In this document: positions 61,100 to 64,000 of the stretch, in pieces
How the letters are laid out: each line of letters starts with the position of its first letter
Numbering within the stretch: position 1 is the stretch's first letter
Assembly (NCBI GenBank): GCA_964016885.1
Contig: OZ024743.1
Location: 185,486,962 to 185,550,961, forward strand
DNA: 64,000 nucleotides
Reading direction: 5' to 3'
Source of the DNA: Eledone cirrhosa
Taxonomy: Eukaryota > Mollusca > Cephalopoda > Octopoda > Eledonidae
Notes under the pieces: model-generated
What the model was told of the DNA's origin: nothing
Seen by the model: only the letters and a program-made list of their open reading frames with translations
Databases searched by the model: none
Made by a program: the position numbers and the translations under genes

Positions 61100-64000
61100 G
61101 TTAACAGTGTTGGTGAGTGAGATTCTAGTATGGCATAAACGTTAACAGTGTTTGTGAGTGAGATTCTAGTATGGCATAAACGTTAACAGTGCTGTTGAGT
61201 GAGATTCTAGTATGGCATAAACGTTAACAGTGTTGGTGAGTGAGATTCTAGTATGGCATAAACTTTAACAGTATTGGTGAGTGAGATTCTAGTATGGCAT
61301 AAACGTTAACTGTGTTGGTGAGTCAGATTCTAGCATGGCATAAACATTAACAGTGTTGTTGAGTGAGATTCTAGCATGGCATAAACGTTAACAATGTTGG
61401 TGAGTCAGATTCTAGCATGGCATAAACGTTAACAGTATTGGTGAGTGAGATTCTAGTATGGCATAAACGTTAACAGTGTTGGTGAGTCAGATTCTAGTAT
61501 GGCATAAACGTTAACAATGTTGGTGAGTGAGATCCTAGTATGGCATAAACGTTAACAGTGTTGTTGAGTGCGATTCTAGTATGGCATAAACGTTAACAGT
61601 GTTGGTGAGTGAGATTCTAGTATGGCATAAACGTTAACGGTGTTGTTGAGTGAGATTCTAGTATGGCATAAACGTTAACAGTGTTGGTGAGTGAGATTAT
61701 AGTATGGCATAAACGTTAACAGTGTTGGTGAGTGAGATTCTAGTATGGCATACACATTAACAGTGTTGTTGATTGAGATTCTAGTATGGCATACACATTA
61801 ACAGTGTTGTTGAGTGAGATTCTAGTATGGCATAAACGTTAACAGTGTTGGTGAGTGAGATTCTAGCATGGCATAAACGTTAACAGTGTTGGTGAGTGAG
61901 ATTCTAGTATGGCATAAACATTAACAGAGTTGGTGAGTGAGATTCTAGTATGGCATAAACGTTAACAGTGTTGTTGAGTGAGATTCTAGCATGGCATAAA
62001 CGTTAACAGTGTTGTTGAGTGAGATCCTAGTATGGCATAAACGTTAACAGTGTTGTTGAGTGAGATTCTAGTATGGCATAAACGTTAACAGTGTTGTTGA
62101 GTGAGATTCTAGTATGGCATAAACGTTAACAGTGTTGATGAGTGAGATTCTAGCATGGCATAAACGTTAACAGTGTTGGTGAGTGAGATTCTAGTATGGC
62201 ATAAACGTTAACAGTGTTGTTGAGTGAGATTCTAGCATGGCATAAACGTTGACAGTATTGGTGAGTGAGATTCTAGTATGGCATAAACGTTAACAGTGTT
62301 GTTGAGTGAGATTCTAGTATGGCATAAACGTTAACAGTGTTGTTGAGTGAGATTCTAGTATGGCATAAACGTTAACAGTGTTGATGAGTGAGATTCTAGC
62401 ATGGCATAAACGTTAACAGTGTTGGTGAGTGAGATTCTAGTATGGCATAAACGTTAACAGAGTTGGTGAGCGAGATTCTAGTATGGCATAAACGTTAACA
62501 GTGTTGTTGAGTGAGATTCTAGCATGGCATAAACGTTAACAGTGTTGTTGAGTGAGATCCTAGTATGGCATAAACGTTAACAGTGTTGTTGAGTGAGATT
62601 CTAGTATGGCATAAACGTTAACAGTGTTGGTGAGTGAGATTGTATTATGGCATAAACGTTAACAGTGTTGTTGAGTGAGATTCTAGTATGGCATAAACGT
62701 TAACAGTGTTGGTGAGTGAGATTATAGTATGGCATAAACGTTAACAGTGTTGGTGAGTGAGATTCTAGTATGGCATACACATTAACAGTGTTGTTGATTG
62801 AGATTCTAGTATGGCATACACATTAACAGTGTTGTTGAGTGAGATTCTAGCATGGCATAAACGTCAACAGTGTTGTTGAGCGAGTTTCTAGCATGGCATA
62901 AACGTTGACAGTGTTGGTGAGTGAGATTCTAGCATGGCATAAACGTTGACAGTATTGGTGAGTGAGATTCTAGTATGGCATAAACGTTAACAGTGTTGTT
63001 GAGTGAGATTCTAGTATGGCATAAACGTTAACAGTGTTGTTGAGTGAGATTCTAGTATGGCATAAACGTTAACAGTGTTGGTGAGTGAGATTCTAGCATG
63101 GCATAAACGTTAACAGTGTTGGTGAGTGAGATTCTAGTATGGCATAAACGTTAACAGAGTTGGTGAGTGAGATTCTAGTATGGCATAAACGTTAACAGTG
63201 ATGTTGAGTGAGATTCTAGCATGGCATAAACGTTAACAGTGTTGTTGAGTGAGATCCTAGTATAGCATAAACGTTAACAGTGTTGTTGAGTGAGATTCTA
63301 GTATGGCATAAACGTTAACAGTTTTGGTGAGTGAGATTCTAGTATGGCATAAACGTTAACAGTGTTGTTGAGTGAGATTCTAGTATGGCATAAACGTTAA
63401 CAGTGTTGGTGAGTGAGATTCTAGTATGGCATATACATTAACAGTGTTGTTGATTGAGATTCTAGTATGGCATACACATTAACAGTGTTGTTGAGTGAGA
63501 TTCTAGTATGGCATAAACGTTAACAGAGTTGGTGAGTGAGATTCTAGTATGGCATAAACGTTAACAGTGTTGTTGAGTGAGATTCTAGCATGGCATAAAC
63601 GTTAACAGTGTTGTTGAGTGAGATCCTAGTATGGCATAAACGTTAACAGTGTTGTTGAGTGAGATTCTAGTATGGCATAAACGTTAACAGTGTTGGTGAG
63701 CGAGATTCTAGTATGGCATAAACGTTAACAGTGTTGTTGAGTGAGATTCTAGTATGGCATAAACGTTAACAGTGTTGGTGAGTGAGATTCTAGTATGGCA
63801 TAAACGTTAACAGTATTGGTGAGTGAGATTCTGGTATGGCATAAACGTTAACAGTGTTGGTGAGTCAGATTCTAGCATGGCATAAACGTTAACAGTGTTG
63901 TTGAGTGAGATTCTAGCATGGCATAAACGTTAACAGTGTTGGTGAGTGAGATTCTAGTATCGCATAAACGTTAACAGTGTTGGTGAGTCAGATTCTAGCA
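61100..64000 (+). repeat. Copy C, partial third copy of the A/B unit
   Basis: This segment follows B from 47243 at offset 13,857, then 13,858 after the 1-base loss that B carries near 47400 and C lacks: C reads CATAAACTTTAAC at 61257-61269. The tag GTGCGATTC at 61568 corresponds to 47710 in B and 31481 in A. After a 15-monomer deletion at 62863 the offset changes to 13,325 by the window end. C runs off the window, which ends 31 bases into a monomer. Confidence 0.82.
62863..62903 (+). repeat. Chimeric monomer at a 615-bp deletion
   Basis: The monomer starts GTCAAC, as at 49005 in copy B, but ends with GAGCGAGTTTCTAG, as in the B monomer at 49620. The two parental monomers are 615 bp (15 x 41) apart in B, so C has lost exactly 15 monomers with the join inside this unit, between positions 3 and 19. 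Confidence 0.82.

Larger units (their letters stand above)
1..64000 (+). repeat. 41-bp satellite DNA array filling the entire window
   Basis: The + strand reads head-to-tail copies of a 41-bp monomer from first to last base. Landmarks in monomer coordinates are GTTAAC at 1-6, GTGAGTGAG around 14-22, ATTCTAG at 23-29 and GGCATAAAC at 33-41. Phase counting gives 1,561 complete monomers plus a partial one. Variation is concentrated at few positions: 14 (G or T, rarely A or C), 20 (G, C or A), 30 (T or C) and 39 (A or C) are common. Rarer tags are 1 (A or T), 3 (C), 4 (G), 8 (A), 9 (A), 10 (T or A), 13 (C), 25 (C), 26 (A or G), 33 (C or A) and 34 (A). There is no unique sequence, gene, mobile element or orientation switch. 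Stops are dense: the consensus has five stop triplets per monomer on the + strand and two on the - strand. Because 41 is not a multiple of 3, every frame is closed within about 100 bases unless variants remove a stop. The array is non-coding satellite; the family is not recognised. Confidence 0.98.

Noticed and set aside
1..64000. CRISPR array (regular short direct repeats)
   Set aside because: There are no unique spacers. The whole 41-bp period is repeated, with point-variant monomers, for over 1,500 units and no cas genes.
1..64000. Protein-coding repeats or any long ORF
   Set aside because: 41 is not a multiple of 3 and the consensus carries five stop triplets on the + strand and two on the - strand per monomer, so every frame closes within about 100 bases in consensus. 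On the - strand the ATG in ATGCCATACTAG is followed by a stop after three codons. Variants lengthen frames only slightly.
1..64000. Plasmid or phage iterons, or a bacterial VNTR
   Set aside because: Iterons number few and flank a rep gene, and bacterial VNTRs are rarely beyond a few kilobases. A gene-free 64-kb tandem array with HORs fits a eukaryotic satellite.
1..64000. Telomeric repeats
   Set aside because: No TTAGGG-, TTTAGGG- or TTAGG-type tandem units are present and the period is 41 bp.
1..64000. CENP-B box
   Set aside because: The core pattern TTCG....A..CGGG is not present in the consensus or in the variants I read. The only CpG lies in AAACGTT.
1..64000. Inserted transposable element, solo LTR or tRNA/SINE fragment
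   Set aside because: Phase is kept throughout apart from 25 one- or two-base losses, leaving no room for an insertion of any length.
1..64000. Rho-independent terminators or riboswitch-like folds
   Set aside because: The dyads are 4-9 bp, too short and repeated in every unit, and there is no GC-rich stem followed by a T run.
1..64000. Forkhead-like ATAAACA and MYB-like TAACGG variants as regulatory sites
   Set aside because: They appear only where a copied tag substitution alters the junction or position 7, match short degenerate motifs, and show no spacing or conservation of their own.

Overview
The whole 64-kb window is one uninterrupted tandem satellite array. The repeat unit is 41 bp, always in the same orientation, and begins with GTTAAC (an HpaI site) and ends with GCATAAAC. 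No coding gene, RNA gene, transposon, unique spacer or inverted segment is visible, and the array runs off both ends. Counting by phase gives 1,561 complete monomers plus a 31-base partial monomer at 63970-64000. The window is 32 bases short of perfect 41-bp phase. Exactly 25 short monomers (39 or 40 bp) of five kinds explain that deficit. I found no monomer longer than 41 bp.

This is what eukaryotic satellite heterochromatin looks like (pericentromeric, subtelomeric or similar), probably from a long-read assembly. I do not recognise the monomer and cannot name the organism. The consensus is about 39% GC with strong strand asymmetry: about 12 G against 4 C per monomer on the + strand.

The information in the window lies in how variant monomers are ordered. 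Substitutions at a few positions (1, 3, 4, 8-10, 13, 14, 20, 25, 26, 30, 33, 34, 39) serve as tags and reveal nested higher-order repeats (HORs). (1) From 1 to about 17.5 kb, blocks bounded by a recurrent GAGTCAG monomer followed by a GTCAAC monomer start at 1, 2991, 6472, 9216, 11837, 13435 and 16056. Many correspond at offsets of 2,990, 2,744 or 2,621 bp. (2) A 4,219-bp tandem duplication covers about 9.05-17.49 kb. (3) An 8,318-bp offset links parts of about 14-19 kb to parts of about 22-27 kb. (4) A 14,548-bp segment (copy A, 20155-34702) is tandemly duplicated as copy B (34703-50931). B is now 16,229 bp, through a later 1,845-bp duplication across the A/B junction and a 164-bp deletion. 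(5) 50932 to about 61.1 kb is a different mosaic with 3,485- and 3,198-bp offsets and no short monomers. (6) 61100-64000 is a third, partial copy (C) of the A/B material.

The parts do not work together as a genetic system in the gene-product sense. The window records repeated in-register unequal exchange, in which breakpoints fall between aligned monomers and leave chimeric monomers. Possible functional readings, all inference, are rotational nucleosome phasing (41 bp is about four helical turns), a periodic AP-1-type heptamer TGAGTCA in a subset of monomers, and strand-asymmetric transcription or R-loop potential.
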